The notes under the pieces were generated by a model. The model did not search any database. It was given only the letters and a program-made list of their open reading frames with translations, and was not told the origin of the DNA. A stretch of DNA of 22,715 nucleotides from Irineochytrium annulatum (taxonomy: Eukaryota > Chytridiomycota > Chytridiomycetes > Chytridiales > Chytridiaceae): the NCBI GenBank assembly GCA_027600665.1, contig JADGJL010000380.1, positions 1-22,715 of the forward strand, written 5' to 3'. This document shows positions 1 to 10,411 of the stretch, in pieces (position 1 is the first letter of the stretch; the number at the start of each line of letters is the position of its first letter). A program made the position numbers and the translations under genes.

Positions 1-3000
1 ACTGTTGCCACCCCCACCGCCTCCGCTTACACCACCTCCTCCTCCACCACCTCCTGCAGAAACCGTCGGTGGGACAGCAAATGCAGGTGCGGAACCATCA
101 TCACCCGGAGCCGCTGTGTTCCCGACCGCCGACGTGTGCGCGGAGTCCTCTTGATTCCGGCTGAATTTCTTCACCGGTTTCAACTTCTTCGAGTGCTGCT
201 GATGCTGCTGCTGTGCAGGCTGCCCGCTAGTAGGCTCCGGCGCAGAAGAGGAGGCATCAACACTTTCCGCCCTTGTTTCAGTTCTCGACGCCGATCGAGG
301 CCCGTTCCCACCGCCGCCACTACCGCTGAGATCGACGCCATCCTTCGGGATACCCTTTCCCTTTGGCCCGTATGAGTTCTTTCTCTCCGGCTTGGTCTGA
401 AGATGAGCATGCTGCGGGTTGCCATGGTGCGGCTGACTGTGCTGATTTTGCTGCTTCTGCTGCGGGTGAGGAACTTGCTGCGGCTGAGGTGGCAGCTGCG
501 GAGGAGCGTCTACCTCGGGCACGGGCGCTACGGCAGCGGCGGCGAATGGTGCCTCCGATTTTTTAGCCGCGAGATCTTCAGCTTGCCGATCCCTCCAATT
601 CTCCTTGCTCTGGCTTCGGAGGGGCCCACGGTTCGGCTCCGTGGACACCCTTCGAAAATGTTGCGCGGACGGCGAAGAAGCGCCAGAACCTGATTCAGCT
701 GCATGCGGCGGCGGCATGGACTGAACGTCGGCGGACGGCTGCCCTTGTGACGGGTTTGTCAGCTGACGAGCCGCAGGGGAGGAAGCGGCAACGTCAGGCT
801 CAGACGCGGGAGGAGTTCCTAAAAGCGCGACACATTAATCTAAACTGTTGAACAAACCAAATGTCTTTGCAAACTTACCGCCAGCCATTAATCTTTGCTT
901 GATATTCGCCAAAACGTCGTTAAATTCCTTAGTGCCGGAAGCCTTCGAGATGGTTGGTGAAGATTTATGCTCGCCGGTTGGCCCGCCGCCGTCATGATGC
1001 GATGATGACGACGGCAGCACCCCAGTCGCTTGCGGGCTCTCCCCACCTACGTCGTGCTTTGTCTCTACCGACGACGGTGCTGACGATGGCCTCACTTCCG
1101 GCCGGGAGTCATCGTGGTGACGGGACGCATCTCCGCCGCCCTGTTTCTTTGGCTCAGGTCGCCCCATCTTCCCTGCATCGAACTCCTTTCTCGATACAAC
1201 TCCGCTCTGTTCGCCCGTCGCCGGTCGCTGCTGGGGTACAGCCGCCGACCCGCCATCAATCGCCGCTTTCGCCTTCTTCTCACTCTTGTCATGCTGCAGG
1301 ATCGAAATGACCTTATCGCCCTGCGCCTGGCCCCTCTTCTTCGCCTCCTCCTCAACTGGATCAGGGTCCCTCCGCCACGACATCGGTGGCCCGTCCCCAC
1401 GGCCGGCGCTACCGATAGGCGCCTGCGGCGGCCCTGGTACAGGCCTCGGCTGACCCGCCACACTGTGCGGCGGCCTTCCGCCGTTGTAAAAAGGTGGGCG
1501 GACATTTCCTTGAGGCGGCATCGACCGCCTCGCCCTCGGGTCGTGGTCATGTTGTCCACCGCCCGGGCCACCCGAATGCGCTGGCGGCGGCGGGGGAGGC
1601 GGTCGGCCCTGGCCCGCCGTACCGTGATGAGGGTGATGATGGTGCGATGGATGGTGGGGCTGATGCCCATATGCGTCCGGCATGGGCGGCCGGCCCTGGT
1701 GATAGGGGTCGTACAGCGGCCTCGCACCGAAGTCCGGTGCGGACGCCGACGGGCGGAGGAAGGGCCCTTGGTGCTGCTGCGGCCCCGGTCCGGGCGGATG
1801 GTGGAATTGCGATTGATGATGTTGCTGCTGCGGATGCGAAGGCGGGTGATGGTGTGAATGGTGGTGGCCGGGGCCTCCTCGGTCGTACGGACCCGATGGG
1901 TGGTGGAGCGCATGTGTATCGCCCGCGTATCGCGGGTGGCCACTGAAGTGGGAGTCGTAGTGCGGCGGCCTCTGGTATGGATCCACACCCTGATATGGAT
2001 ATGGCGGGCGGCCGTGGTAGTTAAAGTCCGGCTGCGGTGGGCCATGCTGCTGATGGGGCGGCGGTGGCCGGTGGTGATCGTGCGGACGAGGGTGGTGGTC
2101 ACCGGGGTGGCCGGGGTGGCTACCGCCTCGGTGAACGTCGGGTCCGGGACGAAATTGTTCAACTGAGGACCGCCTGCCTGGGTGATGTGCGCCGGTTTGG
2201 TGATAGTGCGGCGTATCGGGCCGACCAACGGGATGGTGGTGCTGCTGCGGGTTATGCTGAGGCCGCGGCGCCCATTGTCGGTCCGGCGGCGGCCGGCCAC
2301 CGTGAAAGCCCTCCCGTGCATCGGAACCCCGCCTCGCTTGTTGCGGATGCGGTAGATGCTGCTCAACTGGCGCCGGTGCCCCGGTCGATGGCGTTGGCGT
2401 CGGAACAGACGCGGGAGCAGGCGCAGCAGCAGGCACGGGAGCTTGGGAGGCGGCCTGCGGGTTTTGGTTGATTGAAGTAGCTGGTAGTGGTATGGGCAGT
2501 TTCTGAAGCGGATCTGCCTCCTCCGATCTCGCGTTACGAAGAGTCTGGGTCCCATATCCGCCCCTATCCTCGGACCGCGAGTGCCTAAGGATCTGGGGAC
2601 GGACACCCTCTCTGCCCCGCACATCGCCCGAACTCGCGCTGTTGACGTCCTCTTTGCCGCCCTTGGCCCACATTCGTTGTTCTTTCCACGCCGGCCGCGA
2701 AACCGGCACGTCCACACCGGTGTCGATCGGCGCCGTCTCGGGGACAGGCCCGAGCCTCCTCCCAACATCGAGCGTAGACGCATCAGGCGCCGAATTCGCC
2801 GAAGAAGTGTCGACCGAGTTCGATCTCCATGACCGTGCGTTGTGCGACGGTTGTGCGTCTTGCGACGATGCCGATAGCCGCCTCTCCCTCGGCGGCGGGT
2901 GGTGATGCGTCTGGTCTGATGAGACTTCAAATCTCCCGCCCTCAGACCTCCCCGCATCGGATTTGCCGGTCTCGGACCTGGCCGATGAGACCGACCGCGC

Positions 3001-4502
3001 CCCTCTCGTGCCCCAAGCCTGAATAGGTTCGGCCACATGCGCCCCGCGCCCCACCGACGGATCCCTCACAGCATCAGACGTCTTTCTAGACGCCTCTACC
3101 CGCGCCGGCGATATAGCTGCAGCCTCTACCCGCGTTGGAGATTTAGCTCGAGCCTCCGGCCGAGCTGGTGATCTAGCTGGGGCCTCGGCCCGAGCTGGCG
3201 ACTTCGCAATAATGTCCGCCTTCGTCGGCGACCTTGGTGCAACGTCCGTCCGGGTGGGTGATTTCGGCGCAACATCCGTCCGCGTCGGCGATTTTGTCGC
3301 GACCTCCGTCCGAGTTGCACTCGCAGCACCATCTACTAACGACGACGGTCTCGGTGGGGATTTTGCCGCGCGCACGCGCTCAGACTCCGGCTGCACTGCC
3401 GGTGCGTCCTGCTTCTTCACCTCCGCCGGTGGCTCCTCTTCCTTCTGCTTCTCTTCCCGCATGGCGGCGGTATCAACCTCCTCCGATGGCCCCCGGACGT
3501 CCTCGTTGGAGGCGCCGATCCCGTCGTCAAAGACCGGCACGCTCGAGAAGTCCATCTCGTCGTCATCAATCCAAGTAGTGTCTGGTAGCTCGAAGTCGAT
3601 ACTTGCGGAAGATTGGTTCTTTAGGCTGAACGTCAAAGGCTATTGTTAGCAATGACTGAGGTCGGGTGAAGAGGGCAACACTGACGTATCATTTTCCGCA
3701 GCCTCCTTCTTCTTCGCCTCCGCCGCTTCTCTCTGAGCTTCCGCCTCCTTCTGTGGACGCGATCACTCATTAACGAGCGCAGGAGTTTTTCAACAAAACC
3801 AAATCAATACACACCTTCCTTGCCGCGTCCGCCGTCGCCGCCGCGATCAGCTCCGCTGTCGTCATACCCGACAAAGATCCCGCCACCGACGACGCCCACG
3901 ACTTCGGAGGCGGTCTCGGCGGCGGGTCACCAACGTTCCCCGTGGCAGCTTTCTTCGGCGACGCGCCGCCCTCCGCCGCTAAAGCCGCCTCTTCCTCGGC
4001 CCCAGATCCTCGCGCGAGCCCGCTCTCGCGCTTCATGCTGGGCAAATCGACGGGCCGCGGAGGCGCCACGAGGGACGACTGCATGCGCGGTCGGGAGGCC
4101 CCCAGGACTTGAAAACCGGATCGCCCTACGAGCCCACCACATGCGTGTTAGCATTCGCTAATGCAAAGAAAGTTGGGTGGGGGAGGAGGGTTCACCGGCC
4201 GGGCGCGGGGATTTCAACCCCGATCAGCCAGGCCACGGACAATCCTCCCGGCCGTCCACCGACGCCGGCGGGGGGGTTCGGATCGCGGCTTCCGACTCTC
4301 GGTCGGGTTTCCGGTGACCCAGCCTCCTCACTGTGCACCTGACGAGGCCCTTCCCCAATCCTTGCCGCGAACTCCTCATGGCGGCCTCCGCCGGGCGCGA
4401 GCGAGCGAGAGACGCACCTCCGGGCAAGGTTGAGGATGCAGTAGGCTTGGCGGGCGGGGTCGCATGGTCTCTCTTGAACGCCTTGTTGAGGTTGGATTGC
4501 AT
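1..4502 (-). CDS. BAT2_N-domain (PRRC2-like) disordered protein, 3' partial
   Basis: Five exons on the minus strand: 4502-4418, 4125-3815, 3750-3686, 3625-879 and 818 to the window edge, 1342 codons in total with no stop reached. Introns are 292, 64, 60 and 60 nt. Residues 1 to about 65 match the BAT2_N pattern of PRRC2 and plant BAT2-domain proteins in order: an NLNKAFK start, a GGxxGFQVLG block, then PPRPVDLPSMKRE, comparable with the family's PPPANLPSLKAEN. A KSWASS segment and an acidic WIDDDEMDF motif (W172) follow, as in PRRC2. The rest is low complexity: a 7-unit SPxR/K repeat (residues 265-334), long His/Pro/Gln-rich tracts and a Gly run at the edge. Known PRRC2 proteins bind RNA and act in translation initiation and stress granules; that role here is inference. 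The start is the first in-frame ATG. The family call rests on short motifs, so it is good but not certain. Confidence 0.72.
3085..3294 (-). repeat. Tandem 30-bp coding repeat (7 units) encoding SP-x-R/K motifs
   Basis: Seven consecutive 10-codon units lie in frame inside exon 4 of the PRRC2-like gene. The consensus unit is KSPTRTDVAP, with variants such as RSPTKADIIA and KSPARAEAPA. A degenerate eighth copy (ATRTEVAT) lies just upstream at about 3295-3324. Every unit keeps Ser-Pro followed at +3 by Arg or Lys, which is the full CDK consensus. The two units encoded at 3235-3294 are identical in protein sequence, consistent with recent tandem duplication. Confidence 0.85.
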
Positions 4503-4808
4503 CCCATGGAATAAGCGACTTTCGGAAATCAACTTCGGCGGCTGCCCAGGTGAGGAGCGCGTCTCACAGGGCCATCCAACGGGAGCGCGCGAACGGCGTC
4601 GTCGTCGGTTAGAAAGCAAAGGGAATTATAATGAAAACTGATCGCGGGTCCAGGATAATCGTTGACCGAAAGATTGGGAACAAGGAACGCATCGACGAAG
4701 TGCTTACTGTAATTAAAAACAGAATAGAAGAAAGAGAGAAGTAAACATCCCAGCTAGGAACCTTCCACACGCGTGGCAGCTCAAAACCTCAAAACAGCAA
4801 GGTTATTA
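4503..4808. promoter_or_regulatory. Intergenic: upstream of the PRRC2-like gene, downstream of ATG27
   Basis: Both neighbours run on the minus strand, so this 306-bp gap holds the 3' end of the ATG27 transcript and the promoter and 5' UTR of the PRRC2-like gene. The reading frame of the PRRC2-like first exon stays open upstream to about 4619 but has no ATG there. The left part is GC-rich and the part from about 4620 to 4800 is AT-richer. I see no recognisable promoter motif, tRNA or repeat. Confidence 0.5.
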
Positions 4809-5937
4809 TCACAGTGACACGTAGCCCCGGTTTGCAAACATGGACTGCACTGTGAGAAGGCAGCCCCTCCAAAACTCGTAGTTGGGTATCATCTCAAGGC
4901 CATGCCTTCGGTTGATAGTGTGGCTGCAAAAGGCAAATGTCAGGGCCCGACTATATCGCAAGTACCAAGATGCGAAGAAATACTCACTTATAAGCCGCGC
5001 CAACGACGAAGTAGGCCACAATCCCGACGAAGACAATCGTCATGAAGACGCCAAAGCCAGACATCCCCTTCTTGCCTCCACCACCGCCATCATCGCCGCC
5101 TCCCGACCCGGCCTTCTTCGGGCACCCGGCAGCGGACTTGAGGGTGACCTCCAACACTTTCGGGTCTGCTGGGGTTGGGTTGACGACGGGTTCGCCCACA
5201 GCGGTCGATGATGAGGTATCGCACGTGATGGTGAGACTATGTACCAATGAAATAAAAATAATAACGTTAATCGAAGGAGCAAAAAACTCGCAAAGTAATG
5301 ACATAATCCAACAACGCTCAAGAAGCGAAGGAGTGAAATGCAAGTAAAGGAATGAAAGACGATACTCACTTCACTTTCAAATCATCCGTCTTGTACCTCC
5401 CGCCCCCGTAAATCAGATTCACCCACGCCTTCTCCTTCAAACCCTCCTCCTCCCCGCTAAAACTCGTTTCCACGCCATCCCCCTTCCCAAGCGGCCGGAC
5501 GCTCACGACCCGGTCATCCTTGCCCGTCTTTATATTCGTCGTCACCTCGCACATAAACACGCCGGAACCGCAGAAGTCTTCCTCCGCCGTCGACGTCGGG
5601 CGAGTGAGCTCAGAGCAGATTGAGATAATGATGTCGATCCTGTTCTTCGTCTGCAAATGGGACCATCGCATCAAAACGGATTGCTCCATTACAATAGCAG
5701 GCGGAGACAAAAGCTCACAGGCGGCATTTCAACGGTGCTGGAGTGCTTGAGTTCCTTCTTGTTCAGCAGAGATAGATCCCACTCCAAGCCGTCCTTCGTC
5801 AGCTTCTTCGTGCAGTCGATCGGGGAGGCCAACGGCCGCACGATGTCGGGGAAGGGAGATGCCACCGCCTGAGGAGGCATCAGCACGCCGAAAATCGTGA
5901 CGGCCGCCAGGATCCATCGCGGGATCGCGGACGGCAT
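4809..5937 (-). CDS. ATG27: Atg27-like type I membrane protein (MRH/M6P-receptor family)
   Basis: Four exons (5937-5719, 5650-5370, 5236-4988, 4923-4809) give 287 aa; introns are 68, 133 and 64 nt. An N-terminal signal peptide (hydrophobic ILAAVTIFGVL, then AVAS) precedes a lumenal Atg27/MRH-type domain with six cysteines (PIDC, SIC, DFC, MC, ITC, GC). A Gly-rich linker follows, then one membrane segment (FGVFMTIVFVGIVAYFVVGA) and a short cytosolic tail with NRRHGLEMIPNYEFW, the equivalent of the family's Y-N-x-x-x-x-G-x-x-x-x-P-x-x-x-FW signature. The C-terminal residues are YVSL, a YxxPhi sorting signal. Yeast Atg27 cycles between Golgi, endosome, vacuole and Atg9 vesicles; a similar role is inferred. 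An in-frame ATG at 5982 would add 15 residues; I prefer 5937 because it places the signal peptide at the start. The gene diverges from the RasGEF gene. Confidence 0.85.
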
Positions 5938-6271
5938 GTCGCAGCTGTTGGCTTTGGGCAGGCCCATTTTTTTAATTGACAAACTAAACGCTGGAAGTTG
6001 CTATGCAGACCTTCACATCACCTTTTTTAGTATTGCAGGTCTTTTCAGTCTTTTTATTGTAAAAACCAAAAAAGAAAACATGTTTACTTATTCCCTTGGC
6101 AACAAAACCAGGTTATTATATACTGCAAATACAGAGCTTTACCACGCTGGAATATCCAAGCGGATATGCCGGCTTATTCGGAATAGAAAACTTGTTCCGA
6201 AGCGGTCCAAGGTCGCAGATTCTGGACAAAGTTGTCGCCACGCCGACGGAGGAAGAAGCCCGCTCACAAGG
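5938..6271. promoter_or_regulatory. Divergent intergenic region between ATG27 and the RasGEF gene
   Basis: This stretch lies head-to-head between the ATG27 start and the assigned RasGEF start. The part from 5960 to 6130 is AT-rich, with a TATA-like TTATATA at 6116-6122 on the plus strand that could serve the RasGEF gene. From about 6170 to 6263 a second reading frame (frame of 6096) resembles the start of a RasGEF_N domain, so part of this region may really be coding; see the RasGEF entry and the frameshift finding. Confidence 0.45.
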
Positions 6272-8253
6272 ATGCCCCTCGACCTCCTCGACACCGGTGA
6301 GTCTTCTCCGGATGCGGTGCGACGATCTCGTTGGCGCCGGGTGACGGGACGTGGGTGAACGGCGAGGACAGATGAGGACTCGGGACGTCGGCGGGCACAA
6401 CCCGTGGCGGGGCCTTTCTTCAAAGAAGCGTGCGGGAAGGCGGTGGATCTGCGTCGAATCCTCCATGCTGGTGCAGATCAGGACGAGGCAGAGACGGCGA
6501 TGTGTTAGTCGCTGTCGCCTTCCGACAACTCTGCGACTGGCATCCAACCGCCCTTCGCGACGACGTCTCCCCTGCTCGGCAACGGCGGAGCCTAACCCCA
6601 ACTTCCTCCGGCAGATGTCGAGTACGCCAAGATGATCCTTCTGATGCACAAGAAGTTCATGAAGAGCAGCGAGCTGCTTGACAGGTTGCTGGACATGTTC
6701 GACGAGGCGGATCTTGCGGAGCGGGAGAAGGGGACCGCAGATAACAAGCCCATCAACCTGATTCAGTTGAGGTCAGTGCGTGCTTTCTTCCCTAGAGACT
6801 CTTTTTCAATGACTGTAAAAGAGTCTGCAACGTCATCCTCCACTGGTGCAAATCCCACTGGGCCGACTTTCACACGGAGCGAATGCGGTTCACTCTCAGG
6901 GTTCTTCTGGCTGCCTGGTTCGTCTTCAAATGGTGAAATTACAGCTGATTTGTCGTTCTCAGCGCTGAGAGGAAGAACATGGCCATCCTGGCTGAGAGAC
7001 TTGACGCCCTCGTTGACCGACCACCGGAGAGGGAGGATTGTGACTGGGGTTTTAGCGACTGCGACGAGGCTTGCAGGTGCTTCGGTTGCCCCGGCTCGGA
7101 AGCCGACGACCTCGTCTCGGCAGCCGACAGCTTTGAACTGAGGCCACCCGAGCCCTCACCCGTGCCGGATAGCGTCACCACCATCGCGCTCAACTATAGC
7201 ATTAACCCGTCACCGTCATCATCTTCCCTCTCCTCCATCGCCTCCTCCATCCCGCCACCGTCCCCATCCCCGGACCCGTTCTCGGTCGCCTCACTCTTCC
7301 TCGACCTTAACGAGGAACTGGTTGTACAGCAGCTCAACTTGGTGGAGGGCGACATCTTTGGCGCCATCGGGCCGAGGGACTTGCTGCATAGTCTTTGGAG
7401 TAGGGTAAATAGGGGCCAGCATGCACCCACGGTCGCCGCGAGTATCCGGCATTTTAACTATGTCTCGTCTTGGTATGTATTCGCGTATGTAGTTGCGGCG
7501 TAAGAGCCAGAACTAACATTGCGATTTGTACGAAAACAATAGGGTCGTCACCACCGTCCTTTCCTCCCCGTCGCCCGCAATCCGCGCATCCCTCCTCCTC
7601 AAATTTATGCGCATCGCTCACTCCCTCCGCCTCGCCAACAATTTCAACACCCTCATGGCCGTTCTCGCCGGCCTTTCGTCCACGCCCCTCCAGCGTCTCC
7701 GCGCCACCCATCGCCTGATTCCGGACATCGATCCCTCCGCACCGGGTATCCAGCGCGCTCACCGCGTGCTCGAGCGGCTCATGAGCTCCGAGAGGTCGTT
7801 TGCAGGGTACCGCCAGGCGCTCAGGAGGGCCGAGATGCCGTGCATACCATACCTGGGCGTGTTTTTGAGGGACCTGTTGTATATCGATGAGGCAAACAAG
7901 GATAGGAGGGCGGATGGGTGTGTGAACTTGGCTAAGTTTCTGTTGATGGGCGACGTGATTGTGATGATGAAAAGCTTTCAGCTTGCAAGGTATGTTTACC
8001 GTTTTTTTCTTATCAGATCATTATGATCCTGACCTGTTTTATCCAAGGCATAGCGTGGGCGTTCAAAGGGACCCCACCGTCCTGGGCGTTATTTTGGACA
8101 GGCCGCTCATGACGGACGACGAGGCATATGAGCGATCGCTTGAGCTGTGAGTTGGGATTCAAGTTTTGTCTTCATCTGTAACCATTCTTATTAAACTTTC
8201 TTGGAATTAGGGAACCGCGCACGGCGAAGCGCCACCCGTCGAATACGCAATAG
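6272..8253 (+). CDS. Ras guanine nucleotide exchange factor (RasGEF_N + RasGEF)
   Basis: Modelled exons: 6272-6296, 6615-6771, 6822-6887, 6963-7472, 7543-7989, 8048-8146, 8211-8253, giving 448 aa. RasGEF_N is seen as DVEYAKMILL, SSELLDRLLDMF, then VCNVILHWCKSHWADFH across a splice. A Ser/Pro-rich linker leads into a complete catalytic domain: LNLVEGDIFGAIGPRDLL, RASLLLKFMRIAHSL with LANNFNTLMAVLAGL, PCIPYLGVFLRDLLYID, and a final SLELEPR. Such proteins load GTP on Ras-family GTPases at membranes. The third splice is ambiguous: exon 3 could instead end at 6900 with exon 4 starting at 6970. The start is uncertain. ATG 6272 gives only eight residues before DVEYAKM, its frame is open back to ATG 6080, and the domain start appears upstream in another frame. 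The first intron is long (318 nt). No SH3 or other N-terminal domain was found. Confidence 0.82.
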
Positions 8254-9002
8254 ACTTACATCAGCAACATATTTTCTACTCACCCGTCTTTCCGAGATAC
8301 CTCCGCCGACTCTCCCCTCCGCTTCCGCTTTTGTAAAACTTTTTTCTTTGCCAAGATCTTTTCGTTACGCGTAAACTAACTCTCCTGTAAATCGTCTTCT
8401 GTATCAACCTCAAATTCTTGGCGACTGCTGTACACCTTTTCTTTTGTTTCACCACCGTTCGGGGAAAGGGATGGGGACGATGGCCGACTGTTATTCCTTT
8501 GTCTTTCCTTCGTTAGCTTTCTTGTGCTTGGTTATATCATAAACTGACGTGAAGATTTGCATGAGTACCCAGGGTGAAATAAATCCTGGCGTAGAACCTC
8601 ACAAAGGATTATTCTTCTTATTACGAGTTATGAATAATGTCAAGTCCAGTCCGCTGAAGCGTAAAAATAGTAAACGCAAAGAAAGCGTAATGAAGCCCGT
8701 AGCATGCATACAGCAAGAAAAATACATCAGTTATTGCATAGATTGCATCGTATCAACAGTTGCACCGCCCGCCAAATTCAAATATTTGCGGGCAAGAGAC
8801 CGCAAATTTAAGGAATAGCATGACGAGGGCGACACAACATTGGATGGCGTAACGCCCCGCAACGTCAACGTTTCTAACACCTTTTTTGCTTTTTTTGAAG
8901 TAAGAATAAAAACGCGAATGAATAGAAGTGAGGGCAGCGAAAAATTATACATTAACGGATGATACAACAGGTAAAGGATGCACAAGGGGTGCGCCAAAAC
9001 CA
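8254..9002. other. Convergent 3' intergenic region, nothing recognised
   Basis: About 750 bp lies between the converging 3' ends of the RasGEF (plus) and DUF2461 (minus) genes. It is AT-richer than the coding regions and carries short A/T runs. Small open frames exist at about 8549-8818 (plus) and on the minus strand up to 9054. They lack recognisable motifs and fungal codon style, so I treat them as chance. It should contain both 3' UTRs and polyadenylation sites. Confidence 0.55.
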
Positions 9003-10103
9003 TCAGCTTGCGTAAGTATTCAAGAGCTGAATCCATGGCAAAAGCTCGGTCCACGTCTCCATGATAAGATCCATAAACCCTTCGGACGCGACGACGTCAT
9101 CGTCGACATCCCTCTTGACACCAAATGTCTTCAGCCGCAGCAGCTCGATCGCCTCGTGATCCTTCTTGTAACCCTTCGGTGCCGTCTTGAGGCTCTCGTT
9201 CCACTGGAACGGCTCGTCCCCAAACATCTCCCGAAAGCTCTGCCTCTCCACGACGGCCTTCACCGCCGCCCCGTTGTCCGCATCGATCGCGGCACGGACG
9301 GCCGCTAACTTCCCCGCCGACACATCGTACATCCCACCCCCGATCCTACTCTTCCCCCCCGGCTCAACCCTAAAGTAGAAGCAGGCCGGGTGATCGGGCG
9401 GGAAGTTCTTCTTTGGGAACGAGCACGACACGCTCGTCTTGTAAAGCGGCCCTCCGGCGAACCTGACGTCCCTGTTGATGCGGAAGATGCAGCTCTTGGC
9501 CGGCGCGTCCGGCAGGCCCGGGTCCATGCGTCGCGCCCGGTCCTTGAGGAAGTCGACAAAGATCTCAAACTCGGACTTGACGTCCTGCCAGCGGTGCTTG
9601 TTGGCGACGAACCAGTCGCGGTCGTTGGTGTGCGAGGCCAGGTCCCGAAGGAAGGGGAGGGTCTCGGGACAGATGAGGACCTTGCCGTGGCCGGTGGAGT
9701 TTGTAAGGTCGGGCCTCGTCCGAGACGCCGACGCGGTCTTCTGCTTCTTCTTCCTGGTGGTGCTGCCGGAGGACTCGACGCTGGACTTGGCGCCGCGCTT
9801 CCTCTTGGGTGTCACGACCTCCTCCTCGTCCTCGTCGTCTTCGTCGTCCTGGCCGTCGTCTTCTTCTCCCTCCCTGCCATCGTCCACGTCACCGTCGTCT
9901 TCTTCGTCCGCCGACGACGCTCGGGCATCGTCCGACTCCTCCACCGTCCTCGCAGGCACTTCGTCACCGCTGCCCTCCTCCTCCGACGCTGACGTGGCTG
10001 CAGCGGCTGCGGCCCCACGACTCGACCTGACGCGACGGCTGGCCTTGTGAACCTCACGGACGCTGAGGATCTGGGCCTTCTTCGACGGCTTGCTGACGGG
10101 CAT
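9003..10103 (-). CDS. DUF2461 (TIGR02453-type) protein with acidic N-terminal region
   Basis: This is a single-exon gene of 366 aa. The DUF2461 fold occupies roughly residues 140-345. It begins PETLPFLRDLASHTNDRDWF, continues with a helical block ending RRMDPG, then the family core FRINRDVRFAGGPLYKT, the strand CFYFRVEPGGKSRIGGGMY, and ends with LKTAPKGYKKDHEAIELLRL. The biochemical function of the family is unknown. The N-terminal 135 residues are disordered: an Ala/Ser stretch, a long Asp/Glu tract, then basic clusters PKRKRG and RKKKQK that look like nuclear localisation signals. The start chosen is the ATG at 10103 (MPVSKPSKK); an in-frame upstream codon set to about 10187 looks like leader sequence. 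The C-terminal LLPWIQLLNTYAS is a plausible natural end. It is convergent with the RasGEF gene and downstream of the TFIIIC gene on the same strand. Confidence 0.88.
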   Translation of the reverse strand: MPVSKPSKKAQILSVREVHKASRRVRSSRGAAAAAATSASEEEGSGDEVPARTVEESDDARASSADEEDDGDVDDGREGEEDDGQDDEDDEDEEEVVTPKRKRGAKSSVESSGSTTRKKKQKTASASRTRPDLTNSTGHGKVLICPETLPFLRDLASHTNDRDWFVANKHRWQDVKSEFEIFVDFLKDRARRMDPGLPDAPAKSCIFRINRDVRFAGGPLYKTSVSCSFPKKNFPPDHPACFYFRVEPGGKSRIGGGMYDVSAGKLAAVRAAIDADNGAAVKAVVERQSFREMFGDEPFQWNESLKTAPKGYKKDHEAIELLRLKTFGVKRDVDDDVVASEGFMDLIMETWTELLPWIQLLNTYAS

Positions 10104-10411
10104 TATTCCTTGGGTCAGAATTCGAGGATGCTGGAGGGAAGTCGATGGGTTGAAGTGACTGCGAATGCGAGGTGATATGAGCAACAAGCCTTCTTTTCAA
10201 GCCGCCTAAGCCGCGTTGCACGCCCCAAACAGAAAATGAGTTCTTTACTGCCATTGTTTTAAAAAATGGTTGCATCAGATTAGATATTGCAATCTGCAAA
10301 TAAATAAATAAAAGCCGTGTACCGCAAAGGAGTGACGTCTCCCAACACCGCGCTCATCGGCAATGGCATGCACATGTAGTTTCTACCACGAAAAAGAAGA
10401 AAGGGACAAAG
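10104..10411. promoter_or_regulatory. Intergenic: DUF2461 promoter and TFIIIC gene 3' end
   Basis: This 308-bp gap between two minus-strand genes holds the 3' UTR of the TFIIIC gene and the promoter of the DUF2461 gene. An A/T-rich stretch with an (AAAT)-type run lies at about 10295-10313. I recognise no defined motif. Confidence 0.5.

Noticed and set aside
1092..3038. A 648-codon Arg/Thr-rich open frame on the minus strand
   Set aside because: It is a frame-shifted shadow of the PRRC2-like exon 4. GC-rich low-complexity coding DNA keeps the other frames open, and the peptide has no family resemblance.
6116..6649. A 177-codon minus-strand open frame opposite the RasGEF 5' region
   Set aside because: It is Arg-rich, without motifs, and overlaps the first RasGEF exons and their intron on the other strand.
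6901..6962. Continuous coding through this stretch of the RasGEF gene (VLLAAWFVFKW)
   Set aside because: It meets a stop codon, and using the GTGAAA donor would need a 30-nt intron. A 69-75-nt intron with a CTGAT branch site is more plausible.
8731..9054. A 107-codon minus-strand open frame downstream of and overlapping the DUF2461 end
   Set aside because: It overlaps the DUF2461 C-terminus in another frame, then runs into AT-rich 3' sequence; its hydrophobic character comes from base composition.
9390..9992. A 200-codon plus-strand open frame opposite the DUF2461 gene
   Set aside because: It is antisense to a clear DUF2461 coding sequence; its Val/Leu/Arg-rich product has no recognisable motif.
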